Of a stretch of 5,837 bases of DNA, positions 1-5,837 are shown piece after piece. Where the stretch lies: assembly GCA_016206955.1 (NCBI GenBank), contig JACQQO010000111.1, positions 1-5,837 on the forward strand, read 5' to 3'. Positions within the stretch are counted from its first letter, which is position 1, and each line of letters begins with the position of its first letter. Origin of the DNA: Candidatus Omnitrophota bacterium (GTDB taxonomy: Bacteria; Omnitrophota; Omnitrophia; Omnitrophales; Danuiimicrobiaceae). Under the pieces are notes generated by a model. That model did not search any database. It was not told where the DNA came from and saw nothing but the letters and a program-made list of their open reading frames with translations. Made by a program: the position numbers and the translations under genes.

Positions 1-195
1 CGGTAGAACAAGGCTCTTTGGAATGCCGACAGTTACAAGTCCGGCTCCGGATCTTAAAGCCGCCATGCTCGTAAGAAAGCAAGCTCCACTTAAACCACGT
101 GAACCTGCCAGAACAAAAATTCTGCCGTAATCCCCTTTGTGGGAATCTTTTCGCCGCGGAGCAAATTGTTTTCGAAATTCTGTTTTGATTTCCAT
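1..195 (-). CDS. nnrD: ADP/ATP-dependent NAD(P)H-hydrate dehydratase, N-terminal part (partial)
   Basis: Only the first 65 codons are in the window; the gene runs off the left edge. My reading of the minus strand starts MEIKTEFRKQF and continues with a KGDYGRIFVLAGS stretch, then a segment rich in Gly and Ala ending in RSGAGLVTVGIP. The HKGDYGR...GSRG...ALRSGAGLVTV pattern is typical of the start of the YjeF C-terminal (ribokinase-like) domain, which dehydrates the S-form of NAD(P)HX back to NAD(P)H using ADP or ATP in the cytoplasm. The ATG lies two bases after the pdxJ stop, with a GGGAAG ribosome-binding-like stretch just upstream inside pdxJ. Only about 20 residues precede the dehydratase motif, so the N-terminal epimerase domain (NnrE) found in fused versions is absent from this protein. 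The catalytic half lies outside the window and cannot be checked. Confidence 0.9.
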   Translation of the reverse strand, partial: MEIKTEFRKQFAPRRKDSHKGDYGRIFVLAGSRGLSGACFLTSMAALRSGAGLVTVGIPKSLVLP

Positions 196-197
196 CT

Positions 198-929
198 TCA
201 AACTTCCCGAATTAAATCGCGCATTTCTTCAACCGCTTTCCTAAGCCCAATGAAAACCGATCGGGAAATGATCGAATGCCCGATATTGAGTTCAACCATG
301 TAAGGCAACCTTGCAATTGGTTTTACATTGTCATAATTCAAACCGTGGCCGGCGTTGATGCGAAGCCCAAGGGAGTGCGCAAACTGACACGCTCTCAAAA
401 GCCGATCGAGTTCGCGTTTGCGGCTTGCTCCAGTAGAATTTGCATAACTGCCGGTATGAAGCTCGATAAAATCTGTATTTGTTTCCGAAGCCGCTTCGAT
501 TTGTTTTGGAATCGGATCGATAAATAAACTGACTTCTACTCCCTGATTTTGAAGCCGAGCAACCGACTGTTTAATTTTGTTCTTTCCGCTTATCACATCC
601 AGGCCCCCTTCCGTGGTTAATTCCTGACGGCGTTCGGGGACCAAACATGCTTTGGCGGGAGCGAGTTTTGAGGCAATTTTCACAATTTCTTTTTCGATCG
701 ACATTTCTAGGTTCAGAGGAACCGAAATGACTCGTTTCAATTCAAAGACATCTCGATCTTGAATATGACGCCTATCTTCTCTGAGATGAGCTGTAATTCC
801 ATCCGCACCGCCTTTAATTCCTTCCAAAGCAGCACGGATGACATCCGGCTCTCGGCCGCCGCGGGCTTGTCTTAAGGTGGCAACATGATCGATATTTAAA
901 CCTAACTTAACCGATTTCTTGAAAGGCAT
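198..929 (-). CDS. pdxJ: Pyridoxine 5'-phosphate synthase
   Basis: This cytoplasmic TIM-barrel enzyme condenses 1-deoxy-D-xylulose 5-phosphate with 3-amino-2-oxopropyl phosphate to give pyridoxine 5'-phosphate, the last ring-forming step of DXP-dependent vitamin B6 synthesis. The 243 residues match the family's usual length (about 240). Visible signatures are NIDHVATLRQARGG (12-25), AHLREDRRHI (47-56), NLEM (73-76, with the conserved Glu75), VPERRQELTTEGGLD (97-111), IDP (137-139), ELHTGSYA (156-163), INAGHGLNYDN (191-201, conserved His195) and ELNIGHSIISRSVFIGL (213-229). The start is secure: an in-frame stop lies at 942-944 and no other start codon precedes the NIDH motif. The leader lacks a Shine-Dalgarno sequence. 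It follows cdaR by 24 bases and precedes nnrD by 2 bases. The usual neighbour acpS is missing between pdxJ and nnrD. Confidence 0.98.
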   Translation of the reverse strand: MPFKKSVKLGLNIDHVATLRQARGGREPDVIRAALEGIKGGADGITAHLREDRRHIQDRDVFELKRVISVPLNLEMSIEKEIVKIASKLAPAKACLVPERRQELTTEGGLDVISGKNKIKQSVARLQNQGVEVSLFIDPIPKQIEAASETNTDFIELHTGSYANSTGASRKRELDRLLRACQFAHSLGLRINAGHGLNYDNVKPIARLPYMVELNIGHSIISRSVFIGLRKAVEEMRDLIREV

Positions 930-953
930 AAAAGGAGAAATTCAAAGTAGATG
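930..953 (-). other. pdxJ leader without a Shine-Dalgarno sequence
   Basis: This 24-base gap between the cdaR stop and the pdxJ ATG is the longest non-coding stretch in the window. Read on the coding strand it ends in the pyrimidine-rich TTTCTCCTTTT directly before ATG. A purine-rich AAAAGGAGAAA, which looks like a ribosome-binding site, is on the opposite (plus) strand and cannot serve pdxJ. Translation of pdxJ may therefore depend on termination at cdaR just upstream or on an unstructured, SD-independent start. No terminator or promoter is visible in it. Confidence 0.6.
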
Positions 954-1895
954 TCAAAACTTGAGTTTTTTGATTTCAACTGAAACAAGGGGGGGCTCGC
1001 CTTTTAGCGCAAGATCGGGCGGCAAAATAAATTTTACGGGAACTTCATACGCACCTTCCTTTAATCCTTCCACCTCGACATAAGCTAAAATATGATTCGC
1101 TTCAAGTTTGTCCAAAAGCGCGCGCGGACCTTTCAATTCAATCGAAATCGACTCGGTTTTAAGGGAGGCATAAGATCCGCCGGAAGGAACTCCGAGCGGC
1201 TTAACCGACACGTCTTGGAGTTGGCGTTCCGCAAATTCAGCTTTGATAGGAATTTGCACTTCCGTAATTCCATCTCCAACTACTTTCATTTCCGCACTGG
1301 GACGAATCCTAACCGTCCGCCTGAAGGAACGGACTCGCCCAACCAATTGAATAGGCTCGGTTTTGATTGTATCCATTTTTTCAAGGATTGCCTTCGGCCC
1401 CTCTACTAAAACAGCGTTGGGATCGAGCTCGATATCTTCCTGATTCACTCGATAACCATACGCCGGTTCGCCGGCCAGCTCCACTTGAACGGGAAGCTTT
1501 TTCACAATCACTTCGTCCAGCGTTACCGTCACAAAGGATGGGAAAATTTTCACAATTCGAATTTCCGGAGCCGGAAGGGAAAAATCATTCGGCCCCACGT
1601 TAAAAGAATAATCGCCGGCCTTTTGGACCCCTTCAATTTTATGACGGGCTGATAGGCTGCTCGAGGAAAGCGCGGAAAACAAATGGCGCGGAGATTGAAA
1701 CGTGACCTCTAAAAAAGAAGTGGAACTTTTCACCACGCTTAAATTATCTGTGGGAGGCAAAAGTTCAAGGGGGACGGTTTTGGTAATTTCAATGCTTTCT
1801 TCACCGACCACATAAAACCAAAACCCAATGGCCAAAAGAAGCGAGACGAGCTTTAAAGCCCAATTATTCGTAAGCCATCCTAATCCCAAGCGCAT
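954..1895 (-). CDS. cdaR: CdaA regulatory protein with YbbR domains
   Basis: The 313-residue protein begins with a short cytoplasmic stretch and one hydrophobic helix (about 13-31, WALKLVSLLLAIGFWFYVV) that anchors it in the membrane with the rest outside. The NNWALKLVSLLLAIGFWFYV start is characteristic of YbbR/CdaR proteins. About three YbbR-like repeats follow, roughly 36-128, 130-218 and 221-311. They can be recognised by recurring VEGPKAILEKMDTI (164-177) and ELKGPRALLDKLEA (253-266) blocks, each preceding a strand-rich segment. In Firmicutes CdaR binds CdaA and modulates c-di-AMP synthesis. The gene starts at an ATG whose A is the last base of the cdaA stop (TGATG), which indicates translational coupling, and a GCGAGG stretch lies about 10 bases upstream. 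YbbR proteins diverge strongly, so assignment rests on the start motif, the repeats and the adjacent cdaA. Family repeat number varies, and four or fewer is normal. Confidence 0.94.
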   Translation of the reverse strand: MRLGLGWLTNNWALKLVSLLLAIGFWFYVVGEESIEITKTVPLELLPPTDNLSVVKSSTSFLEVTFQSPRHLFSALSSSSLSARHKIEGVQKAGDYSFNVGPNDFSLPAPEIRIVKIFPSFVTVTLDEVIVKKLPVQVELAGEPAYGYRVNQEDIELDPNAVLVEGPKAILEKMDTIKTEPIQLVGRVRSFRRTVRIRPSAEMKVVGDGITEVQIPIKAEFAERQLQDVSVKPLGVPSGGSYASLKTESISIELKGPRALLDKLEANHILAYVEVEGLKEGAYEVPVKFILPPDLALKGEPPLVSVEIKKLKF

Positions 1896-2719
1896 CAGCT
1901 TTTGACCTCGCCTTCGCGCCTTCCAAAGTTGGTGAACCGGAACCTTTGCTGAACATAATTCAAAAACTCTTTTCCCCGCTCTTCCGGCCGAAACAAGCTT
2001 TTCAGAACGCGCTTCAAACCTTCCTCATCCAAATCGCGTGTGAGCTTTCCATAAACCGAAACCGAAATAGCCCCTGTTTCTTCAGAAACCACCACACACA
2101 CGGCGTCCGTTTCTTCAGTCAAGCCGATGGCGGCCCGATGTCGTGTCCCTAACTGCCTAGGAAGCGAGGGGTTTTGACTTAACGGAAGAAGAGAACCCGC
2201 GGATGCAATCCGGTCGCCTTCAATAATAACGGCCCCATCATGGGTGGGAGTATTCGTTGCGAAAATCGTCATCAAAAGTTCGGAGCTGATTTTGGCATCC
2301 AGCGGGATTCCGCTTTCGATATAATTCCGAAGCCCCGCTTCCCGTTCAATCGCGATCAGTGCGCCGCGCTTCATCTTGGACATCCGTTGACACGCTTCTA
2401 CCGCCTCATCTACGGTTCCTCCCTTTTTAAGGAAAGGATTAAAAATGGTATTTTGTCCGATTCGAGCTAAGCCCCTGCGAAGCTCAGGCTGAAACAAAAT
2501 GAGAAAGGCGAGAACGCCGACAGCGAAGAGTTTCGTTAACACCCAATTAATGGTACTCAATTCCAAAATCTTGGCGACGTTGAATAAAATAACCAGAATG
2601 ATGAGGCCTGTTAAAACTTGAACCGCGCGCGTCCCTTGAAGAAATCGAAGCAGAAAATAAAGCAAAACCCAAATAAACCCAATTTCAAGAACCGATTTCC
2701 ATAAGACTAGCGTATGCAT
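1895..2719 (-). CDS. cdaA: Diadenylate cyclase, membrane-bound CdaA type
   Basis: This integral membrane enzyme condenses two ATP into the second messenger cyclic di-AMP, which in studied bacteria controls potassium and osmolyte transport and cell-wall homeostasis. The 274-residue protein has three predicted membrane helices (about 8-28, 34-53 and 57-76), then LFQPELRRGL (75-84), which is typical of the segment linking the helices to the DAC domain. The cyclase domain (about 95-240) carries the hallmark HDGAVII (160-166, with DGA at 161-163) and GTRHRAAIGL (191-200, with RHR at 193-195). SEETGAIS (212-219) follows. Both motifs needed for activity are intact, so I infer a working enzyme. The three-helix architecture separates it from the DNA-scanning DisA. 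The start lies four bases after the DUF2905 stop, with TGGAG about 11 bases upstream of ATG. cdaR overlaps its stop by one base. The symbol dacA is also used. Confidence 0.97.
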   Translation of the reverse strand: MHTLVLWKSVLEIGFIWVLLYFLLRFLQGTRAVQVLTGLIILVILFNVAKILELSTINWVLTKLFAVGVLAFLILFQPELRRGLARIGQNTIFNPFLKKGGTVDEAVEACQRMSKMKRGALIAIEREAGLRNYIESGIPLDAKISSELLMTIFATNTPTHDGAVIIEGDRIASAGSLLPLSQNPSLPRQLGTRHRAAIGLTEETDAVCVVVSEETGAISVSVYGKLTRDLDEEGLKRVLKSLFRPEERGKEFLNYVQQRFRFTNFGRREGEVKS

Positions 2720-2723
2720 CGGA

Positions 2724-2939
2724 CTATTTTCTCCAGAAGAAACTGAGGATTAAAGAAAGAATCAAGCTGATCAAGATTGAAGTCACAATGGGAAAGTAAA
2801 AGGTAAAATTTCCTCTTCGGATATAAACATCTCCCGGAAGGCGGCCGATTCCTGGAATTTTGCCCAAAAACTGAAAAATAAGTCCTGTGGCAATGAGGAC
2901 GGCTCCAAAAAGAATCAGCATCCTACCGACGCCATTCAT
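2724..2939 (-). CDS. DUF2905 family small membrane protein
   Basis: The 71-residue protein has two hydrophobic helices, about 7-25 and 49-68. They flank a central GKIPGIGRLPGDVYIRRGNF (26-45) and FYFP (47-50). That centre matches the DUF2905 pattern of KIP-x-xGRLPGD-x-x-x-x-RGNF-x-FYFP, and the length is typical for the family. The function is unknown to me. With both ends short it is probably an inner-membrane hairpin whose conserved Pro/Gly/Arg loop is exposed on one face. It starts four bases after the ruvB stop and ends four bases before cdaA. The ATG at 2939 is the first available start; an internal Met at residue 7 is possible but would remove the family's usual lead-in. The nearest purine-rich site (AAAGGA) is about 15 bases upstream, further than ideal, so coupling to ruvB translation is plausible. 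I recall DUF2905 genes beside ruvB in other bacteria. Confidence 0.9.
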   Translation of the reverse strand: MNGVGRMLILFGAVLIATGLIFQFLGKIPGIGRLPGDVYIRRGNFTFYFPIVTSILISLILSLILSFFWRK

Positions 2940-2943
2940 TTTA

Positions 2944-3978
2944 TTACCAAAGTTCCTTTTGTTTTTTACTCGGTTCTACGCCCAAATGTTCATAAGCCAA
3001 TTTCGTCAGCACACGGCCCGAGGGCGTGCGCTTCAAAAAACCCTTTTGAATCAAATAGGGTTCGTAAATTTCCTCAAGCGTTTCACTTTCTTCGCCGACT
3101 GCCACAGAAAGCGTATTGAGACCTACGGGTCCGCCGTCACATTCATAAAGGAGATATTTGATGATTCGTTTGTCCATCTGATCCAAACCGGCTTCGTCAA
3201 CTTCAAGCATTTTAAGCGCTTGATCGGCCACATCAGCGGTCACCCTCCCGTCTGCTTTTACTTCCGCAAAATCCCGAACCCGTTTGAGGAGGCGGTTTGA
3301 AATCCGAGGGGTACCCCGCGAGCGTCTTGCAATTTCGTGAGCGCCACTTGAATCGATTTCGACGCCCAAAATTTTTGCGGAACGCCCCACAATTTGAGCC
3401 AGCTCCTCATCCGTATAATAGTTGAGCCGCTCAACAATTCCAAAGCGTGAACGAAGCGGCGAGGTCAAAAGGCCGCTCCGCGTCGTAGCGCCGATTAAAG
3501 TAAAATGCGGCAGATTGATCCGAACCGAGCGGGCATTCGGGCCTTTGTCCAGCATAATATCCAAGATGTAATCTTCCATGGCGGGATAAAGGTACTCTTC
3601 CACCACATGAGAAAGTCTGTGGATCTCGTCGATGAAAAGAATTTCACCTTCCTCGAGATTGGTCAAAAGGCCTGCCAAATCTCCCGCCCGTTCTAAAACA
3701 GGTCCCGAAGTAATCCGAATATTGGCATTCATTTCCTTGGAAATTAAATGGGCAAGCGTCGTTTTGCCAAGGCCCGGCGGCCCAAAGAGGAGAACATGAT
3801 CGAGCGGCTCCTTTCGTTTTAAGGCCGCTTTGATATAAACTCCCAAGTTCTCTTTGATTTTCGTCTGTCCCACGAATTCTTGAAATTGAGCCGGCCGCAA
3901 AGAAGCGTCGAATTCAAGATCTTCTTCCCGAAGCGTTTGCGAAACCATGCGCTCTGATTCTATTTTTGGTTTAGACAT
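2944..3978 (-). CDS. ruvB: Holliday junction branch migration ATPase RuvB
   Basis: RuvB is the hexameric AAA+ motor that, loaded by RuvA, pumps DNA through Holliday junctions during recombination and repair of stalled forks. The 344 residues are of normal family length. In order there is a lead-in with [13 protein letters not shown] (26-38), Walker [10 protein letters not shown] (66-74), Walker [10 protein letters not shown] (114-122), the sensor 1 region [10 protein letters not shown] (162-171), and LRSRFG (175-180), which holds the arginine-finger segment. Next come sensor 2 GTPR (222-225) and a C-terminal winged-helix DNA-binding domain that includes [16 protein letters not shown] (282-297) and FLKRTPSGR (314-322). 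All key residues are present. The start overlaps the ruvA end by eight bases and no good ribosome-binding site precedes it, so expression is probably coupled to ruvA. It ends in two in-frame tandem stops (TAA TAA, 2941-2946). Confidence 0.99.
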   Translation of the reverse strand: MSKPKIESERMVSQTLREEDLEFDASLRPAQFQEFVGQTKIKENLGVYIKAALKRKEPLDHVLLFGPPGLGKTTLAHLISKEMNANIRITSGPVLERAGDLAGLLTNLEEGEILFIDEIHRLSHVVEEYLYPAMEDYILDIMLDKGPNARSVRINLPHFTLIGATTRSGLLTSPLRSRFGIVERLNYYTDEELAQIVGRSAKILGVEIDSSGAHEIARRSRGTPRISNRLLKRVRDFAEVKADGRVTADVADQALKMLEVDEAGLDQMDKRIIKYLLYECDGGPVGLNTLSVAVGEESETLEEIYEPYLIQKGFLKRTPSGRVLTKLAYEHLGVEPSKKQKELW

Positions 3979-4579
3979 ATTGAATTTGTTTCAGGGATTC
4001 TCGGATTAAAGATTCTGTATCGAGACGTTCACTCGAGCGTTTCTCCAACACTTTTTGAACTGCCGCCTTTGCGTCTTGTTTGCTGTAGCCTAAAGAAACC
4101 AAGGCCCGGATGGAATCTTGAGCCAGGACTTCGTTCTTGGAAAGAAGGGGCGAAGATTTTTCTTCGCCCCGTCCTTCGATCACAACTTTTTCCCTAAGTT
4201 CGATAATGATGCGCTCTGCCGTCTTCCTGCCGATTCCTGAAATTGCAGTTAGCGCAAGCACCGAACCTTCCACAATCGCTTTTTTAAGTTCTGCGATTCC
4301 AAGTCCCGAAAGAATCGTGATTGCAAGTTTCGGCCCGATTCCGGAAACACTCAGCAGAAGTTTAAATAACGCTCTTTCTTCCTCCGTGGCAAATCCAAAA
4401 AGAAGGTGGGCGTCTTCTCGCACGACATGGTAAGTCAGGATTTTCGCCTTCGCGCCAACTTGAGGAAGCTTTTGAGAAGTGGAAAGCGGAACAATTAATT
4501 GAAAACCAATTCCATTCACATCGATCGTGATTAATGTGGGCGATTTTTCAGCCAAAACCCCAGCTAAAAAACTATACAT
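3971..4579 (-). CDS. ruvA: Holliday junction branch migration complex subunit RuvA
   Basis: RuvA tetramers hold the Holliday junction in a square-planar form and load RuvB rings on opposite arms. The 202 residues fit the family. The N-terminal OB-fold (about 1-62) includes [14 protein letters not shown] (50-63), where Glu55 and Asp56 match the acidic pin that separates strands at the junction centre. Domain II contains two helix-hairpin-helix motifs, VSGIGPK (78-84) and ISGIGRKT (113-120). The C-terminal three-helix domain that contacts RuvB is about 150-200, with [12 protein letters not shown] (159-170). Domains II and III are joined by a polar linker (about 134-149) whose coding DNA forms a perfect hairpin at 4147-4170. 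The start overlaps the ruvC end by eight bases, with AAGGGA about 10 bases upstream. ruvB follows with another eight-base overlap. Confidence 0.98.
   Translation of the reverse strand: MYSFLAGVLAEKSPTLITIDVNGIGFQLIVPLSTSQKLPQVGAKAKILTYHVVREDAHLLFGFATEEERALFKLLLSVSGIGPKLAITILSGLGIAELKKAIVEGSVLALTAISGIGRKTAERIIIELREKVVIEGRGEEKSSPLLSKNEVLAQDSIRALVSLGYSKQDAKAAVQKVLEKRSSERLDTESLIRESLKQIQYV
4147..4170 (-). repeat. Perfect 10-bp inverted repeat with 4-base loop inside ruvA
   Basis: On the coding strand this reads GGGGCGAAGA, then an AAAA loop, then TCTTCGCCCC, giving a perfect ten-base-pair stem with six G-C or C-G pairs. Pairing does not extend outward. It encodes the hydrophilic linker between RuvA domains II and III (around RGEEKSSPL), a variable part of the protein. 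On the coding strand it is followed by TTCTTTCC, a weak T-rich run that recalls but does not meet the pattern of an intrinsic terminator. It could be an mRNA stability or attenuation structure, or chance in a tolerant region. Confidence 0.7.
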
Positions 4580-5114
4580 AAGCCGCTCGTCCCTTGATTT
4601 GGCAATTCGCGCCCCGGGGCGCGAATTGACGTGGGGTCATTACAGAAAACTTCCTAGAATGAATATGGCAAAGGGCAACCGCAATCGCATCTGCAGAATC
4701 CGCGCTTAAAGGTCCGCGAAAGTTCAAAAGATGCCTGACCATATATTGAATTTGATTCTTGGCCGCTCGGCCGTTTCCGCTCACCGATTGTTTTACGCGC
4801 GCCGGCGGATATTCCACCACAGGAATACCGCTTAAACGAGCTGCCAGCATCGCAACGGCACGGGCCTCACCTACCTTTACCGCTGCTTTGAAATCTTTTT
4901 GATAAAAAATATTTTCCAAGGCAAGGATTTCGGGTTTCCATTCCTCGAGGATCGCCTTAAGTTCCGTAAAAATCGTTTCTAATCGATTTGGAATCGCCTT
5001 AGAGGGGTCGGCATGAATCGTGTGCGCGAAAATTAAAACTGGCCGCTTGCCTGAATCCTCTAAAATTCCAATGCCTGTATTGATGGTTCCCGGATCTACT
5101 CCGGCGATGCGCAT
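4572..5114 (-). CDS. ruvC: Crossover junction endodeoxyribonuclease RuvC
   Basis: RuvC is the dimeric, metal-dependent resolvase that nicks two opposite strands of a Holliday junction, working with RuvAB. The 180-residue product has an RNase H-like fold with four acidic catalytic residues visible: Asp7 in GVDPGTINTGIG (5-16), Glu67 in ALENIF (65-70), and Asp139 and Asp142 in SADSADAIAVALCH (137-150). The conserved VKQSVSGNGRAAKNQI (107-122) is also present. The start follows the yebC stop by one base (TGATATG) with AGGAAG nine bases upstream, and agrees with the family's short lead-in before DPG. Family homology fades after about residue 155. The tail (156-180) is basic and includes QFAPRGANC, encoded by a 26-bp perfect palindrome. 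Total length is not unusual (E. coli RuvC is 173 residues). Confidence 0.98.
   Translation of the reverse strand: MRIAGVDPGTINTGIGILEDSGKRPVLIFAHTIHADPSKAIPNRLETIFTELKAILEEWKPEILALENIFYQKDFKAAVKVGEARAVAMLAARLSGIPVVEYPPARVKQSVSGNGRAAKNQIQYMVRHLLNFRGPLSADSADAIAVALCHIHSRKFSVMTPRQFAPRGANCQIKGRAAYV
4603..4628. repeat. Perfect 26-bp uninterrupted palindrome in the 3' end of ruvC
   Basis: The two 13-base arms, CAATTCGCGCCCC and GGGGCGCGAATTG, are exact reverse complements with no spacer. As RNA the strand would fold into a stem of about 11 base pairs closed by a CCGG tetraloop. It lies in the non-conserved RuvC tail, ends 23 bases before the ruvA ATG, and leaves the probable ruvA ribosome-binding site (AAGGGA) just outside the stem. 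No T-run follows on either strand, so it is not a standard terminator. Candidates are a dispersed palindromic repeat that landed in the ruvC tail, an mRNA processing or stability hairpin, or a site for a dimeric DNA-binding protein. Confidence 0.85.
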
Positions 5115-5115
5115 A

Positions 5116-5837
5116 TCAAACCACTTCCTTCATGACTTCATCGGGAATATCACAGTTAGCGTACACATGCTGGACATCGTCGTGATCTTCAAGCGCTTCG
5201 ATCAAAGCCAAAACTTGCCTTGCGTTCGAAGGGCTGACCGGTACCAGATTTTTCGGAATCATCTGAAGGTCTGCCGATTCGTAAGGCACTTTTGCATCTT
5301 CCAAAGCTTTCTTGACGACTTCAAAATCATTGACGGTTGTGATAATTTCAAATTTATCTCCCGCTTTCGATAAATCCTCAGCGCCCGCATTCAAAACCAA
5401 TTCCATTAATTGATCTTCGGTGGCCTTATTTTGATCCACAACAATTAACCCCTTCTTTTCAAACAGCCACGAAACTGAACCAGCGCCGGCCATGTTTCCA
5501 CTTTTCTTCGAGAAAATGTTGCGAATTTCAGAAGCGGTTCTATTTTTATTATCCGTTAAACATTGAACGTAAATCGCAACGCCTTCGGGCCCATAACCTT
5601 CATAGACCACTTCTTCGTAGGAAACCCCTTCTAAGGCTCCCGTTCCCTTTTTGATTGCCCGTTCAATATTATCGGCCGGCATATTCGAGCTTTTAGCCGT
5701 TGAGATCGCAAGCCGAAGCCGCGGATTGGTGTTGGGATCGCCTCCGCCGGCTTTGGCCGCCACCGTAATTTCTCGGATCAACTTAGTAAAAATTTTACCG
5801 CGCTTGGCATCGACCAAAGCTTTCTTGTGTTTGATAC
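5116..5837 (-). CDS. yebC: YebC/TACO1 family protein (partial, start beyond right edge)
   Basis: The frame is open to the window edge. The first complete codons read IKHKKALVDAKRGKIFTKL, which matches the YebC start (MAGHSKW-x-NIKH-x-KA-x-x-DAKRGK-x-F-x-KL). About nine residues are therefore missing and the true start is outside; a TTG at 5815-5817 should not be taken as the start. 239 residues are visible, giving about 248 in total, as usual. Further family blocks are GGGDPNTNPRLRLAI, NMPADNIERAIKKGTG, YEGYGPEGVAIYV, DNKNRTASEIRNIFSK and GSVSWLFEKKG. YebC proteins are cytoplasmic and were long called transcriptional regulators. Recent work on YebC and mitochondrial TACO1 supports a ribosome-associated role in translating proline-rich stretches. 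Which role applies here cannot be read from sequence. The yebC-ruvC adjacency is widespread in bacteria, and ruvC begins one base after the yebC stop. Confidence 0.97.
   Translation of the reverse strand, partial: IKHKKALVDAKRGKIFTKLIREITVAAKAGGGDPNTNPRLRLAISTAKSSNMPADNIERAIKKGTGALEGVSYEEVVYEGYGPEGVAIYVQCLTDNKNRTASEIRNIFSKKSGNMAGAGSVSWLFEKKGLIVVDQNKATEDQLMELVLNAGAEDLSKAGDKFEIITTVNDFEVVKKALEDAKVPYESADLQMIPKNLVPVSPSNARQVLALIEALEDHDDVQHVYANCDIPDEVMKEVV

Noticed and set aside
1462..1475. GCCGG-TTCG-CCGGC hairpin in cdaR
   Set aside because: Only five base pairs, common by chance in coding sequence of this composition.
2887..3300. Open plus-strand frame of 137 codons
   Set aside because: It lies mostly antisense to ruvB and DUF2905, whose motifs are intact, and its translation shows no recognisable domain pattern.
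3308..3317. 10-bp palindrome GGGGTACCCC in ruvB
   Set aside because: It is short, in a conserved coding region (around RGTPRIS), and explained by codons for Gly-Thr-Pro; expected by chance at this scale.
3258..3443. Minus-strand frame of 61 codons within ruvB
   Set aside because: It lies wholly inside ruvB in another frame, with no motif or separate ribosome-binding site.
4147..4170. Intrinsic transcription terminator in ruvA
   Set aside because: The stem is strong but the following TTCTTTCC is not a proper T-run, and it lies in the middle of an intact essential-looking gene.
5020..5373. Open plus-strand frame of 117 codons
   Set aside because: It is antisense to the yebC-ruvC junction, with a translation of low-complexity mixed residues and no family motif. 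It is a shadow of the coding strand.
5815..5817. TTG as the start of yebC
   Set aside because: The frame continues upstream with IKHKKAL, part of the conserved YebC start, so the real start is outside the window.

Overview
The window is a dense, single-strand bacterial gene cluster. All nine recognisable genes are read on the minus strand, so transcription runs from the right edge to the left edge. In reading order they are: yebC (start cut off by the right edge), ruvC, ruvA, ruvB, a small DUF2905 membrane protein, cdaA (diadenylate cyclase), cdaR (YbbR-domain regulator), pdxJ, and the start of nnrD (cut off by the left edge). Gaps between genes are 24 bases or fewer and three junctions overlap. 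No internal terminator or independent promoter is evident, so the simplest reading is one polycistronic operon whose promoter lies beyond the right edge. No tRNA, rRNA, CRISPR array, transposase or phage gene is visible.

Region by region. Positions 3971-5837 hold yebC plus the three Holliday-junction genes ruvC-ruvA-ruvB. RuvA and RuvB form the branch-migration motor, RuvC is the resolvase, and YebC is a TACO1-family translation/regulatory factor often found next to ruvC. Positions 954-2939 hold a membrane block: DUF2905, then the c-di-AMP synthase CdaA and its regulator CdaR. Positions 1-929 hold metabolic genes: PdxJ makes pyridoxine 5'-phosphate (vitamin B6), and NnrD repairs hydrated NAD(P)H.

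The organism is a bacterium of moderate GC content that uses ATG starts at every complete gene. The cdaA-cdaR-pdxJ-nnrD run resembles the cdaA-cdaR-glmM-pdxJ-acpS-nnr order that I recall from Deltaproteobacteria and some uncultured candidate phyla (for example Omnitrophota-like genomes), but glmM and acpS are absent here. I cannot fix the phylum from the sequence alone.

All catalytic motifs that can be checked are intact, so I see no new enzyme system. The least expected structures are two perfect, GC-rich inverted repeats inside coding sequence. One is a 26-bp uninterrupted palindrome in the 3' end of ruvC (4603-4628). The other is a 10-bp stem with a 4-base loop in the interdomain linker of ruvA (4147-4170). 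Both lie in poorly conserved protein segments, so they may be inserted palindromic elements or mRNA structures acting within the ruv operon.
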